This document shows, in pieces, positions 15,151 through 23,243 of a DNA stretch of 24,544 bases. The notes beneath the pieces are model-generated. The model saw only the letters and a list, made by a program, of their open reading frames with translations. It was not told the origin of the DNA and made no database searches. Location of the stretch: contig JAFXFY010000235.1 of the NCBI GenBank assembly GCA_017513365.1, positions 1 through 24,544 on the forward strand. The letters are read 5' to 3'. Origin of the DNA: Alphaproteobacteria bacterium. GTDB taxonomy: Bacteria > Pseudomonadota > Alphaproteobacteria > CAAHEQ01 > UBA3637. The position numbers and the translations under genes are program-made. How positions within the stretch are numbered: the first letter of the stretch is position 1; each line of letters begins with the position of its first letter.

Positions 15151-16353
15151 ATGCCCAGCCCGATTAAATTTACCGTTCAAGACATTCAACCGATTATGGA
15201 ATCTATGATCCGATTTGTCAACAGTATTGATGCGTACCAAGGCGCTATACAATATATCAATCAAAATATTATAAAACCGGACACAACATATTTTAAGGTT
15301 TTGGTCAATGACGGACTGAAAAGAAAAGATAAAAAACACCATTCAAAAACGGATTTCAGAATTGATACAGGCATCAATAATTCAATGCTAAAATCTATTT
15401 TATCCAGTGGCGGAAAAACGCTGACACCCACCCCCTCTCCTCAGTGTCGACACATCAGCGCCGATTATTTCGGTACCCGTGTTTTTATGTTTCCAACCCC
15501 AAAAAATCAAGCCAAAAATTGTCGTGCCGTTTATAATAACAACCTCATTTTTCAATCCAACATTAAAACAGACAAACCCTTAGAAGACTATTTAATGGAA
15601 AATCCGATTGTTATGGGGGATCTTGTTCAAAAAGCCTCTTGGGCTATCGGTTATTACAGGCAAAAACCCAATATGTATCAAAAAGACATGGATGCCCATT
15701 TGGTTAATATGGAAAAAATCAGCTTAATCAGTAAAACACAAACCATCCGCAATATTCCATTTATGCAAACAATAGAACACTTGCGTCAGTTTTTGTTTGA
15801 TGTACTTATCACGCATCACACACCGCAAATTGCTTTAACACCGGAAGATGCTCGGCAACATTTAAAAGCCAACAAAGACGACATTTTCAATAAAGCTGAA
15901 CAGTTCGGATATATTCCCGATGCACAAAAAATGATAAAATATCAAAATCTAAGAGATCAATTAGCTCATCCGGATGACCTCCATTTTATCGGTGGTCCCC
16001 AATTACCCGAAAATTGCAGTGAAATTGTATCAGATTTTGAAGGTATTTTAACCTCTTTATTGCATGGTGATAACATAAAAATACTGGCTGTAGATGCCGA
16101 AAAAAATACAGACCTTGTTCAAAAATCCTTAGTTCAATTACCTGATGAAAACTTATTTAATAACGTGAACGCCTATCAATTAATCAACCAATTAGATACA
16201 GCACAAACACTGTTGGGGTCATATACGCTACCGACACGGACAAATGGTAAGCCATTAACGGGACGCAAAAAATTAGAGGCTTTAAACACTTTGGGTGTTT
16301 TATCACAAAACGATGTAACAAAACTGGAAGAAGTTACCCTGACTCGGAATTGA
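15151..16353 (+). CDS. Unrecognised 400-aa protein with a HEPN-like R-x4-H motif
   Basis: AAAGGAG lies 5 bp before the ATG and a consensus promoter is present. The protein is soluble, with no signal peptide or membrane segment. Residues about 200-305 are strongly helical and contain LRDQLAHP with R268 and H273, spaced as the R-x4-6-H catalytic motif of HEPN ribonuclease domains; a helical segment (FMQTIEHLRQFLFDVLI) precedes it as expected for HEPN helix 1-2. The N-terminal 1-195 has no motif I recognise. The C-terminal 330-400 ends in a short helical region (GRKKLEALNTLGVLSQNDVT). HEPN domains act in toxin, anti-phage and rRNA or tRNA processing proteins, but a single short motif is weak evidence, and a non-catalytic helical protein is possible. 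No clear antitoxin neighbours it. Confidence 0.7.
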   Translation: MPSPIKFTVQDIQPIMESMIRFVNSIDAYQGAIQYINQNIIKPDTTYFKVLVNDGLKRKDKKHHSKTDFRIDTGINNSMLKSILSSGGKTLTPTPSPQCRHISADYFGTRVFMFPTPKNQAKNCRAVYNNNLIFQSNIKTDKPLEDYLMENPIVMGDLVQKASWAIGYYRQKPNMYQKDMDAHLVNMEKISLISKTQTIRNIPFMQTIEHLRQFLFDVLITHHTPQIALTPEDARQHLKANKDDIFNKAEQFGYIPDAQKMIKYQNLRDQLAHPDDLHFIGGPQLPENCSEIVSDFEGILTSLLHGDNIKILAVDAEKNTDLVQKSLVQLPDENLFNNVNAYQLINQLDTAQTLLGSYTLPTRTNGKPLTGRKKLEALNTLGVLSQNDVTKLEEVTLTRN

Positions 16354-16484
16354 TTTGCTCATGGCAGTCTTTGCGCTATAGACACTGAACAGCTCCGAAC
16401 AGCAAACAGAAAAACACATGCCGTTTTACAACACATTGTACAACATCAAAAAGATCGTCATCAATTCACACGATAGTTTTTTAT

Positions 16485-16512
16485 TTGCATTTTATATCAA
16501 ATACGATATACT
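16485..16512 (+). promoter_or_regulatory. Promoter of the 16538-17721 pair (resembles the lemA promoter)
   Basis: TTGCAT (16485-16490), a 16-bp spacer and TATACT (16507-16512) in the context AAATACGATATACTG. Nearly the same string occurs before lemA at 17732-17759. Confidence 0.65.
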
Positions 16513-16537
16513 GACCTTAATAGAACAAGGAGGCAAG

Positions 16538-16954
16538 ATGCATACAAAAAATATCCCATTAATTCCCGATGAAAAAAACGAACGGTTAATGATGTCCGGC
16601 AAAATACCGGATGATTGGAAAACGCCGGAGGAAATTAAGGAAGAGGCTTGGATACAAATACGCATAAAAACGGCTCAAGATAAAATTGCACAAGATCCGA
16701 CTTTGGAAACACCGCAATACCATATCCGCTCGGCACTAAAGGACTTAAATACCTTACGCCAACAACAATGTCTTCGTTTGGCCCAACATAATAATTTAAA
16801 ATTAATGTCTGCCACCGCAGAGGGGAAAAACAAAGAATGGATTAACCGTTTATATGTTATCCGTGATTTGTTAGATACCTACTCAAATAATCCCGAAAAA
16901 ATCATATCATCTATTTCTCACGCTCAACCACAAACCGAAAGAAGTCGCTCATAA
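16538..16954 (+). CDS. Unrecognised soluble 138-aa protein
   Basis: I chose ATG 16538 because AAGGAGG lies 6 bp upstream and the promoter -10 is at 16507; the frame is open from 16418 but that part would lie before the promoter. The product is charged, helical and without signal or membrane segment. It contains two Arg/Leu-rich helices (IRSALKDLNTLRQQQCLRLA and WINRLYVIRDLLDTY) and a polar Ser/Gln tail. It does not look like LemA. The stop and the next ATG overlap as TAATG, so the two proteins are translationally coupled and probably made in step. Function unknown; a partner of the downstream membrane protein is inferred from coupling only. Confidence 0.7.
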   Translation: MHTKNIPLIPDEKNERLMMSGKIPDDWKTPEEIKEEAWIQIRIKTAQDKIAQDPTLETPQYHIRSALKDLNTLRQQQCLRLAQHNNLKLMSATAEGKNKEWINRLYVIRDLLDTYSNNPEKIISSISHAQPQTERSRS

Positions 16955-17721
16955 TGTCCCAGCTCATCCCCTCTTTTCAAATCCCTAAAACAAAAACTGC
17001 TACCCAAACATCTTACGCTTTACATCATGGTACACCAACAGCTGATTGTGTGTGCGTTGCTTTGGCACAAATGGTCGCCAGTGGTTTTTTGGCTTTATCC
17101 ATTAACGATTCACAATATACTTTTTCCATAACGCCTTTGCCTCCAATGACACAAGAAGAAAAGATATATGCTGCGATTTTTGGTTCTACACCTTTGGTTA
17201 TTGGCGCCACATACAATCCATTATTAAAAGAATTTAATACAGCCTTGAAAAATCAAATACCAAAATCATCTGCTATAAAAATGCCGTCAAAATGGCTTGC
17301 ATATGCAGGATTAATTTCTTTAGTCATCAGTTTTTTAAGCTTTAAAACGTTAGAGTCAGAACTAGCTATTGCCAGACGTATTGAATATCAACTGGGGGAA
17401 CCTGTTTTAATTACAATCACAGCCATTTTTGGTATCATTGCCTTTTTAACACTTGGCATACAAGCAAAAAAATTAAAAGGCATCAATAAATACGGACAAG
17501 ATTTAAAAAATATCGTTCTTTTGCACCAAACCTTACAAACCAATCCGACAGCGAATCTATCCGATATGCCGATAAAACAGCTATTCCCTTATGTTATGGC
17601 TCTCTCAAAAGATTGGGACAGATTAGCCCACCAAGCACAACATCAGCCCGCTTTACAACCCTTGATGGATTTGTGTTCAAATGACTTTAAAAAGGCTGTA
17701 GGACAAACGCTTCATAATTAA
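16954..17721 (+). CDS. Signal-less partial paralogue of DUF2207 (C-terminal cytoplasmic part), 255 aa
   Basis: ALAQMVASGFLALSI (36-50) matches in position and pattern AALVQMIQNGFLTVNH of the full DUF2207 protein at 18376-20148. The segment PPMTQEEKIYAAIFG (63-77) is the typical DUF2207 sequence between the two winged-helix-like pieces. Two membrane helices follow (about 113-130 and 150-169), then IKQLFPYVMALSKDW (207-221), which corresponds to MEDIFPYALALGLEEEW in the full protein. The signal peptide, periplasmic beta-domain and Gly-rich tail of the full protein are absent. It starts one base inside the upstream stop. The simplest reading is a duplication or truncation of the DUF2207 gene that kept its cytosolic and membrane core. 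The role of the family is not established. Confidence 0.75.
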   Translation: MSQLIPSFQIPKTKTATQTSYALHHGTPTADCVCVALAQMVASGFLALSINDSQYTFSITPLPPMTQEEKIYAAIFGSTPLVIGATYNPLLKEFNTALKNQIPKSSAIKMPSKWLAYAGLISLVISFLSFKTLESELAIARRIEYQLGEPVLITITAIFGIIAFLTLGIQAKKLKGINKYGQDLKNIVLLHQTLQTNPTANLSDMPIKQLFPYVMALSKDWDRLAHQAQHQPALQPLMDLCSNDFKKAVGQTLHN

Positions 17722-17731
17722 GCTTTTTTAT

Positions 17732-17759
17732 TTGATTTTCAAAATAAATACGATATAAT
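17732..17759 (+). promoter_or_regulatory. Promoter of the lemA-DUF2207 unit
   Basis: TTGATT (17732-17737), a 16-bp spacer and TATAAT (17754-17759) within AAATACGATATAATG, matching the promoter at 16485-16512. Confidence 0.7.
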
Positions 17760-17786
17760 GCCTTATTAACAAAGGAGTATTATGCT

Positions 17787-18326
17787 GTGGTTGGATTGAT
17801 TATTATTTTAATTGTTGTTTTGGTGTATTTTATTTTTGCCTATAACCGCTTTATTCGGTTAGAAAATTTGGTTATTGAAGGGTGGAGCGGTGTTGATGTA
17901 CAACTCAAACGCCGATACGATTTAATTCCCAATTTAGTGTCTATTGTGAAAGCCTATACAACCCATGAAAATCAAACATTAAGACAAATTGTTGAAGCAC
18001 GGACTCAAGCTCAAATGTCTGGTTCACAAAATAAAGCATTAAAAGAAAACGCTCTCGTTGACGGTTTAAAAACATTGTTGGCTATTGCCGAAGATTATCC
18101 CGAGTTAAAAGCAGATAGTCAATTTTTAACCTTACACCATACTTTGGTGGATATTGAAGATACTTTACAAAAAGCACGGCGTTATTACAATGCCACCGTT
18201 CGTGATTACAACAGTGCGGTCAAAATGTTCCCCTCTAACATTATTGCCAAAATGATGGCCTTAAAAACAAAAGAGTATTTTGAAATTAATCCATTAGAAA
18301 CAAATAATATAAAAATTGAGTTATAA
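17787..18326 (+). CDS. lemA: LemA family protein
   Basis: A 179-aa LemA-type protein: one N-terminal membrane helix (VGLIIILIVVLVYFIFAYN), then the conserved NRFIRLENLVIEGWSGVDVQ and LKRRYDLIPNLVSIVKAY, and the late motif RRYYNATVRDYNSAVKMFPS. The topology is a short outside N-terminus with a helical-bundle domain. Its function is not firmly known; it is often encoded beside DUF2207 or TPM-domain proteins. Translation appears to start at GTG 17787, with AAAGGAG at 17771-17777. An ATG at 17782 is out of frame and ends after five codons, so it may compete for initiation. The frame is otherwise intact. It is followed by DUF2207 50 bp downstream, likely the same operon. Confidence 0.92.
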   Translation: MVGLIIILIVVLVYFIFAYNRFIRLENLVIEGWSGVDVQLKRRYDLIPNLVSIVKAYTTHENQTLRQIVEARTQAQMSGSQNKALKENALVDGLKTLLAIAEDYPELKADSQFLTLHHTLVDIEDTLQKARRYYNATVRDYNSAVKMFPSNIIAKMMALKTKEYFEINPLETNNIKIEL

Positions 18327-18375
18327 AAAATAACTTTAAACAACTTGTCGCAAATGCCATAAAGGATATTGACCA

Positions 18376-20148
18376 ATGAAAAAACTAATATATATGATAT
18401 TTTTATTATTTGTCTCACTTCCGGTTTTAGCAACCGAACAGATTAACTCTTTTCACGCCGATATTAACATTCAATTGGATGGGTCTGTTATAATAACGGA
18501 AACGCTTAACATCCGACATGAAGGTATCAAAATCCGTCGGGGATTCATACGTTCACTCCCCACCAACAGCGGCGAAAAATATCAACTCATTTCGGTAAAA
18601 CGCAATGGCCGACCGGAACCATCTTTTGTGGAGCAACCGTATGGTTTTTATGAAATTAACACCGGAGATGATTCATTTTTACCCAACCCAGCAGATTCCA
18701 CATTTGAAATAAAATATCAAGTTTGGAATATCTTACGTAAATATGATACCCATGATGAGTTATACTGGAATGTTACCGGCGACGATTGGGATTTTCCGAT
18801 TTTAAAAGCATCTGCTCAAGTATATTTGCCTCAAGGGGCCGAAATCACGAAACAAACCAGTTTTATCGGGCGTAAAAATTCAAAAAACAACGGGTTGTAT
18901 CATCAAAACGGACTTTGGTCCTCACCTAAATCGTTATCTTGGGGCGAACAACTGACAATTGTTGCCGGTTTTACACCCAATATTGTTGATATTAAGGCTC
19001 CACCCCTCTTATCCCGTACGCAACAATATTTAACCGCTTTGTATATCCTCTTTTTAGGATATTGTATAACTGTTTGGTATTTGAAAGGGAAAGATCCCAC
19101 TCAACGATCAATTATGCCAATATATGATGCCCCTAAAGATGTCTCAGCCTCAACGGCTTATTTACTGATGAATAATGGGAAATGGTCCTCAACAGGAACA
19201 ATGGCCGCTCTTGTTCAAATGATTCAAAACGGATTTTTAACAGTAAATCACCAGCAAGTTGATGAGCTTTTATCAAAACAACAGATTTTTACTTTCTGTC
19301 GCACGGAAAAACAACCTTCTAATGATGAAGAACATATTTATGAAGCTACCTTAAAAACACGAAACCTTATTGTCACAAACAATCAATATTGTGGTGATTT
19401 AAACAGATTGGACACAGCTTTAAAGCAATCTGCAAAAAAAAGGAATAAGCTATTATATACACAAAATAATAAATGGATATGGCCTGCTTGGGGTATTTTT
19501 GTGGCATTATTTTATCTACCTTATTATTCATACGTACAATCTTTTTTTCCCATTAATTATATCTCATTTTTTGTGGTTATACCTTTTATTATTTCTTTAA
19601 GAACCGGGGTGTCATTCAAAACATGCTTTTTATTTTTTACTCTGCTCACTTTATTTGTTATTTGTGCAGAACATGAAACAATGAGTTTTCTATTTTCTTA
19701 TATTCCGATACTTTTAATAATCAGTGTGATAACAGCCGTCATCTTTAATTATTTTATGTATCGCCCTTCTGTCTATGGGCAAGATGTTATTGAACAACTT
19801 AAGGGATTAAAAATGTTTTTATCAGCAACGCATAAACCATCCGAAGCCAAAATATTATCTCAAAAACAAATGGAAGATATATTTCCTTATGCTTTGGCTT
19901 TAGGCCTTGAAGAAGAATGGGAAAGCAAATTTAAATCTATTTTTGGTTCTGCTTTATACAACAACCTCAACGATAACGTCTATAGACTTTCCCATAATCA
20001 CCACCACTTTAGAAATTCTGTTTGCAAAGGATTGACCCCGCCTCGTTCTCATGGAGGAGGTCGCAGTGGCTTTAGTGGCCGTTCTGGGTTTGGAGGTGGA
20101 GGCTTTTCCGGCGGAGGATTCGGTGGCGGTGGCGGTCGTGGCCGATAA
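18376..20148 (+). CDS. DUF2207 family membrane protein (YciQ-like), 590 aa
   Basis: The N-terminus is a signal peptide (MKKLIYMIFLLFVSLPVLA). A periplasmic beta-rich domain (about 20-210) contains IQLDGSVIITETLNIRHEG and RRGFIRSLPT, typical of DUF2207. A first membrane helix lies at about 222-240. A cytosolic domain follows (ASTAYLLMNNGKW, AALVQMIQNGFLTV), then a group of four or so membrane helices (about 370-455). A helical piece with MEDIFPYALALGLEEEW comes next, and then a C-terminal tail of Gly/Ser/Phe/Arg repeats (about 554-590: GGGFSGGGFGGGG) typical of YciQ-like proteins. The pairing with lemA is widespread. The molecular function is not established. No recognisable terminator of its own follows; the hairpin at 20198 fits the opposite strand. 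Confidence 0.88.
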   Translation: MKKLIYMIFLLFVSLPVLATEQINSFHADINIQLDGSVIITETLNIRHEGIKIRRGFIRSLPTNSGEKYQLISVKRNGRPEPSFVEQPYGFYEINTGDDSFLPNPADSTFEIKYQVWNILRKYDTHDELYWNVTGDDWDFPILKASAQVYLPQGAEITKQTSFIGRKNSKNNGLYHQNGLWSSPKSLSWGEQLTIVAGFTPNIVDIKAPPLLSRTQQYLTALYILFLGYCITVWYLKGKDPTQRSIMPIYDAPKDVSASTAYLLMNNGKWSSTGTMAALVQMIQNGFLTVNHQQVDELLSKQQIFTFCRTEKQPSNDEEHIYEATLKTRNLIVTNNQYCGDLNRLDTALKQSAKKRNKLLYTQNNKWIWPAWGIFVALFYLPYYSYVQSFFPINYISFFVVIPFIISLRTGVSFKTCFLFFTLLTLFVICAEHETMSFLFSYIPILLIISVITAVIFNYFMYRPSVYGQDVIEQLKGLKMFLSATHKPSEAKILSQKQMEDIFPYALALGLEEEWESKFKSIFGSALYNNLNDNVYRLSHNHHHFRNSVCKGLTPPRSHGGGRSGFSGRSGFGGGGFSGGGFGGGGGRGR

Positions 20149-20188
20149 AAAACGTTAACTGATATTATAAATTGTGATAATGACTTAA

Positions 20189-20242
20189 GAAATAAAGGAG
20201 TGTAAACGCCGCGTACAAATTAGTACATAAGTGAAACACTCC
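20189..20242 (-). terminator. Possible rho gene terminator hairpin
   Basis: GGAGTGT (20198-20204) and ACACTCC (20236-20242) are perfectly complementary, with an inner GTAC/GTAC pairing. On the minus strand the 3' arm runs into TTTATTTCTT. The T tract is weak and the loop large, so termination efficiency is uncertain. It also lies downstream of the DUF2207 gene on the plus strand, where no T tract follows. Confidence 0.5.
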
Positions 20243-20268
20243 CGCCGTTAATTAATCATTAGAACAAT

Positions 20269-21528
20269 TTACTGATTCATTGAAGAGAAGAAATCATCAT
20301 TCGTCTTCGTCTGACGCAACTTATCCATCAAAAATTCCATAGAATCCGTGACGCCCATTGGCATTAAAACACGGCGGAGCATCCACATTTTGGGTAAGCG
20401 TTGTTTATCCACCAACAGTTCTTCTTTACGAGTGCCGGATTTGGTTACATCAATAGCGGGGAAAATCCGTTTATCGGATACTTTGCGATCAAGAATAATT
20501 TCACTATTACCAGTTCCCTTAAATTCTTCAAAAATAACTTCATCCATCCGAGAACCCGTATCAATCAAGGCTGTCCCGAAAATGGTCAGAGAACCACCCT
20601 CTTCAATATTTCTAGCCGCCCCAAAAAAGCGTTTTGGCTTTTGCAGGGCATTGGCATCCACACCACCGGTTAACACCTTACCAGACGAAGGAATAACCGT
20701 ATTATAGGCCCGAGCTAAACGTGTAATGGAATCAAGCAAAATAATGACATCCTTTTTATGTTCAACAAGACGTTTTGCCTTTTCAATCACCATTTCGGCT
20801 ACTTGTACGTGACGAGAGGCAGGTTCATCAAACGTAGAGCTGATAACTTCACCTTTGACAGAGCGAATCATATCAGTTACTTCTTCAGGCCGTTCGTCAA
20901 TGAGGAGCATTATCAAATGAGCATCCGGATAATTGGCCGAAATCGCATGCGCAATATTTTTTAACATCACCGTTTTACCGGTTCTGGGAGGTGCCACAAT
21001 CAATGAGCGTTGTCCAAAACCTTGCGGACAAATTAAATCCACAATACGGGCCGTTAAATCTTTATCATTCGGAGCCTTGTCATGTTCCATACAAATTGAT
21101 TTTTCCGGATAAAGTGGTGTTAAATCATCAAAATTAATCCGGTGTCTGAGCTCATCAGGCGATACAAAATTCACTTTATCCACATTTACTAATGAAAAGT
21201 ATTTTTCACCATTTTTCGGTGCTCCAAGTTCACCTTCCACCGTATCACCCGTTCGCAATCCATAACGTTTAATCTGCGCTGGCGCCACATAAATATCATC
21301 AGGACCTGCCAAATAATTAGCTTCAGCCGAACGCAAAAAACCAAAACCGTCTTGCATAACCTCTAATACACCAGATCCATACAAGGGTGTTCCTGTATCC
21401 GCCAATTGCTTTAAAATCGCATACATTAAATCTTGTGTACGAAGTGAAGCGGCATTTTCTACAGCTAATTCTTCAGCATAAGTTAATAATTCAGATGGCG
21501 TTTTTTTCTTTAAATCTTGTAATTGCAT
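20269..21528 (-). CDS. rho: Transcription termination factor Rho
   Basis: A 419-aa protein, the standard Rho length. The N-terminal helical Rho_N domain (1-47) and the RNA-binding cold-shock-like domain (50-118, with GFGFLRS) are followed by the RecA-type ATPase. Walker A is VAPPRTGKTV (178-187) and Walker B VIILLDSITR (261-270). The Q/R-loop region GGVDANALQKPKRFFGAARN follows at 288-307, and the arginine-finger neighbourhood lies later. Rho is the hexameric RNA-dependent helicase that ends transcription at untranslated C-rich RNA. AAGGA lies 7 bp before the ATG. Upstream on the minus strand is a long structured region (21671-22136) whose own pairing evidence favours the plus strand, though a long rho leader cannot be excluded. 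Confidence 0.97.
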   Translation of the reverse strand: MQLQDLKKKTPSELLTYAEELAVENAASLRTQDLMYAILKQLADTGTPLYGSGVLEVMQDGFGFLRSAEANYLAGPDDIYVAPAQIKRYGLRTGDTVEGELGAPKNGEKYFSLVNVDKVNFVSPDELRHRINFDDLTPLYPEKSICMEHDKAPNDKDLTARIVDLICPQGFGQRSLIVAPPRTGKTVMLKNIAHAISANYPDAHLIMLLIDERPEEVTDMIRSVKGEVISSTFDEPASRHVQVAEMVIEKAKRLVEHKKDVIILLDSITRLARAYNTVIPSSGKVLTGGVDANALQKPKRFFGAARNIEEGGSLTIFGTALIDTGSRMDEVIFEEFKGTGNSEIILDRKVSDKRIFPAIDVTKSGTRKEELLVDKQRLPKMWMLRRVLMPMGVTDSMEFLMDKLRQTKTNDDFFSSMNQ

Positions 21529-21670
21529 GGATAATCCTTAAAAAAATATAGTGAAAAAATTGGGAGATAAAAATAATTAAAATGCAAGAGCTTGCTGAAG
21601 TTGTTTATACACAGTTTCCTCATTTTTGTCAAGTCAAAAAAAGAAAAACATACACTGTTATGTTTTTTTA

Positions 21671-21699
21671 TTGCCATTCATAAAATAGTATGCTAAAAA
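21671..21699 (+). promoter_or_regulatory. Tentative promoter of the 21705-22136 RNA
   Basis: TTGCCA (21671-21676), a 17-bp spacer and TAAAAA (21694-21699) with extended TGC. The -10 is poor, so this rests on the -35, the spacing and the extended element. Confidence 0.4.
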
Positions 21700-21704
21700 A
21701 AATA

Positions 21705-22136
21705 TATCGGTTAAATACCGTCAGGAAGAAAGTGTGCTTCCGGAGCTGTGAAACGCTTTAGCTGCTAACGAATGGGGCTTTTTCCTCATTTTCACCGTGG
21801 ATACACCTAAAACACCTACTTTAGGATTTTATGTGTTGTATCTTTTCCCATTTAAGACCATATATTTGAGGTCGGGGAGCTTTCGTTTATGTTCAGATGC
21901 ATTGCATTAAAAGACGAAAGGGTCATTTCGTAGCATGATGTTTCAACTCCCCCGACACACCTTTTATTCCCTTATTTAACCGCTGTTTAATATGCTGATT
22001 ATCTGATCAATGCATACTAAACGACACGATTGGACCTCCTTTTAAAATGCTGTATCAGGATGCTTTGGCCCCTTCCGCCAAAAATCCAATCGTTGTAAAG
22101 TCAAACTATACTTTGTAAAGTGTATTTTCTTCTTCT
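21705..22136 (+). ncRNA. Long structured RNA region upstream of the MFS transporter (leader or ncRNA)
   Basis: About 430 nt without a plausible gene but with many perfect pairings: GGAAG/CTTCC (21724-21728 with 21737-21741), CCTAAA/TTTAGG (21806-21811 with 21820-21825), GTCGGGG/CCCCGAC (21871-21877 with 21950-21956) enclosing CTTTCGT/ACGAAAG (21880-21886 with 21914-21920), and ACGATTGGA/TCCAATCGT (22026-22034 with 22085-22093) enclosing TTTGGC/GCCAAA (22064-22069 with 22077-22082). It ends in hairpin TATACTTT/AAAGTGTA (22107-22114 with 22117-22124), whose one non-Watson-Crick pair is U-G only on the plus strand, followed by TTTTCTTCTTCT. AAAGT at 22096-22100 could pair with ACTTT of the terminator, a possible antiterminator. 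I looked for RNase P, tmRNA, cobalamin and TPP consensus elements and found none. Confidence 0.5.
22107..22136 (+). terminator. Terminator-like hairpin before the MFS operon
   Basis: TATACTTT/AAAGTGTA with at most a 4-base loop, followed by a T/C-rich tract. It is AU-rich, so moderate strength is expected. It lies about 67 bp before the MFS start codon. Confidence 0.5.
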
Positions 22137-22202
22137 AAAAAAATAATTGAAATTATAAAAAAAATAACATACGTTAAATTATATTTTTCAGGAGTTTCAT
22201 TT

Positions 22203-23240
22203 ATGCATTCCCCAATTATTGCTGTTTATACCATTTTACATTTTTTAGTAGATTTTGCCTGTGCTGTTTTACTCTATTTTCACGCCTATCCCTTTTTACA
22301 CACATATAACGATATTTTTTACGCCTTTTTACTTTATAACTTTTTTGCTTTTGCCGTCCAATTACCCATAGGTATTCTAGCGGATCACATGAATAAAAAT
22401 GCTTTAGTTGCCGGTACCGGTTGCCTGTTGGTCATACTGGCCTATTTATGCGCTCCTTTGGGACTTATCGCCTGTCTTATTGCTGGTATTGGCAACGCTT
22501 GTTTTCATATCGGCGCCGGCATAGATGTTTTAATCCTGTCCGATAAAAAAGCGGCCCCCTCCGGCATTTTTGTTTCCTCTGGAGCGCTCGGCATCTTTTT
22601 AGGCGCTCAACCTTTTATGAATACACCTATTGCCCCCATTATATTTATACTATTGCTCAGTCTCGGCGGATATATCTCATACCGAATTTATCACAAGTAT
22701 CATGCCCAATTATCTAATACAATAGAAAAACACACCCTATCTCTATCAGAAATTTTTATGATTACCTGCCTATGCGGTACAGTCTTACTTCGCAGTTATA
22801 CCGGTTTTGTTTTATCTTTTGAATGGAAATCTCCGTTTATCATTGGGTTGCTTTTCACAAGTGGCATTGTTTTGGGTAAAGCTTTAGGCGGTATTTTAGG
22901 GGATAAATTGGGCTTTAAAACGATAGCTATAACCTCCTTAACACTATCGGCTATCTGTTTTTGCGGTGCCTTTCAAAATAACTACATAGGAATTCTTATG
23001 GGAACATTGGGTGTTTTATTATTCAATATGACAATGCCCATTACACTCACGGCTTTAGTTAACTTTATGCCTTCACAAAAAGGGATGGCATTTGGGTTAT
23101 TAACCTTTATGTTGTTTTTAGGGGCTATACCGGCTTTATACAACATACAATTCCCTTATTTTAATCCCCTGGGCTTAACTGTCTTGGTGGCCCTATCTGG
23201 CGTTATTTTATATGGTGGATTACGCAATCAAAAAAGGTAA
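22203..23240 (+). CDS. MFS-type transporter, 345 aa
   Basis: About ten or more hydrophobic helices cover the whole protein. The MFS loop motif A is visible twice, GILADHMNK (57-65) in the first half and GGILGDKLGFK (229-239) in the second, which supports the two-bundle MFS fold. FHIGAGIDVLILSDKK (101-116) follows an IGNAC segment. The length is short for MFS (usually about 400), so the protein may have fewer helices than the usual 12. The substrate is not deducible. AGGAG lies 9 bp before the ATG. A second membrane protein gene begins 3 bp after the stop, so the two are coupled. The long structured RNA upstream suggests RNA-level control. Confidence 0.85.
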   Translation: MHSPIIAVYTILHFLVDFACAVLLYFHAYPFLHTYNDIFYAFLLYNFFAFAVQLPIGILADHMNKNALVAGTGCLLVILAYLCAPLGLIACLIAGIGNACFHIGAGIDVLILSDKKAAPSGIFVSSGALGIFLGAQPFMNTPIAPIIFILLLSLGGYISYRIYHKYHAQLSNTIEKHTLSLSEIFMITCLCGTVLLRSYTGFVLSFEWKSPFIIGLLFTSGIVLGKALGGILGDKLGFKTIAITSLTLSAICFCGAFQNNYIGILMGTLGVLLFNMTMPITLTALVNFMPSQKGMAFGLLTFMLFLGAIPALYNIQFPYFNPLGLTVLVALSGVILYGGLRNQKR

Positions 23241-23243
23241 AAC

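Noticed and set aside
16346..16410. Imperfect hairpin TTTGCT...AGCAAA after the 400-aa gene
   Set aside because: Long, poorly paired and without a T tract, so not supported as a terminator or RNA gene.
16418..16537. N-terminal 40 residues before the chosen start of the 138-aa protein
   Set aside because: They lie mostly upstream of the promoter -10, and no ribosome site precedes 16418; ATG 16538 has AAGGAGG.
20348..20964. Several plus-strand open frames opposite rho
   Set aside because: They are shadows of the rho coding sequence, without ribosome sites or recognisable motifs.
21705..22136. RNase P RNA or permuted tmRNA (right length)
   Set aside because: The RNase P core GAGGAAAGTCCGG and the tmRNA acceptor/TTCGAC and ANDN-type tag signals are absent on both strands.
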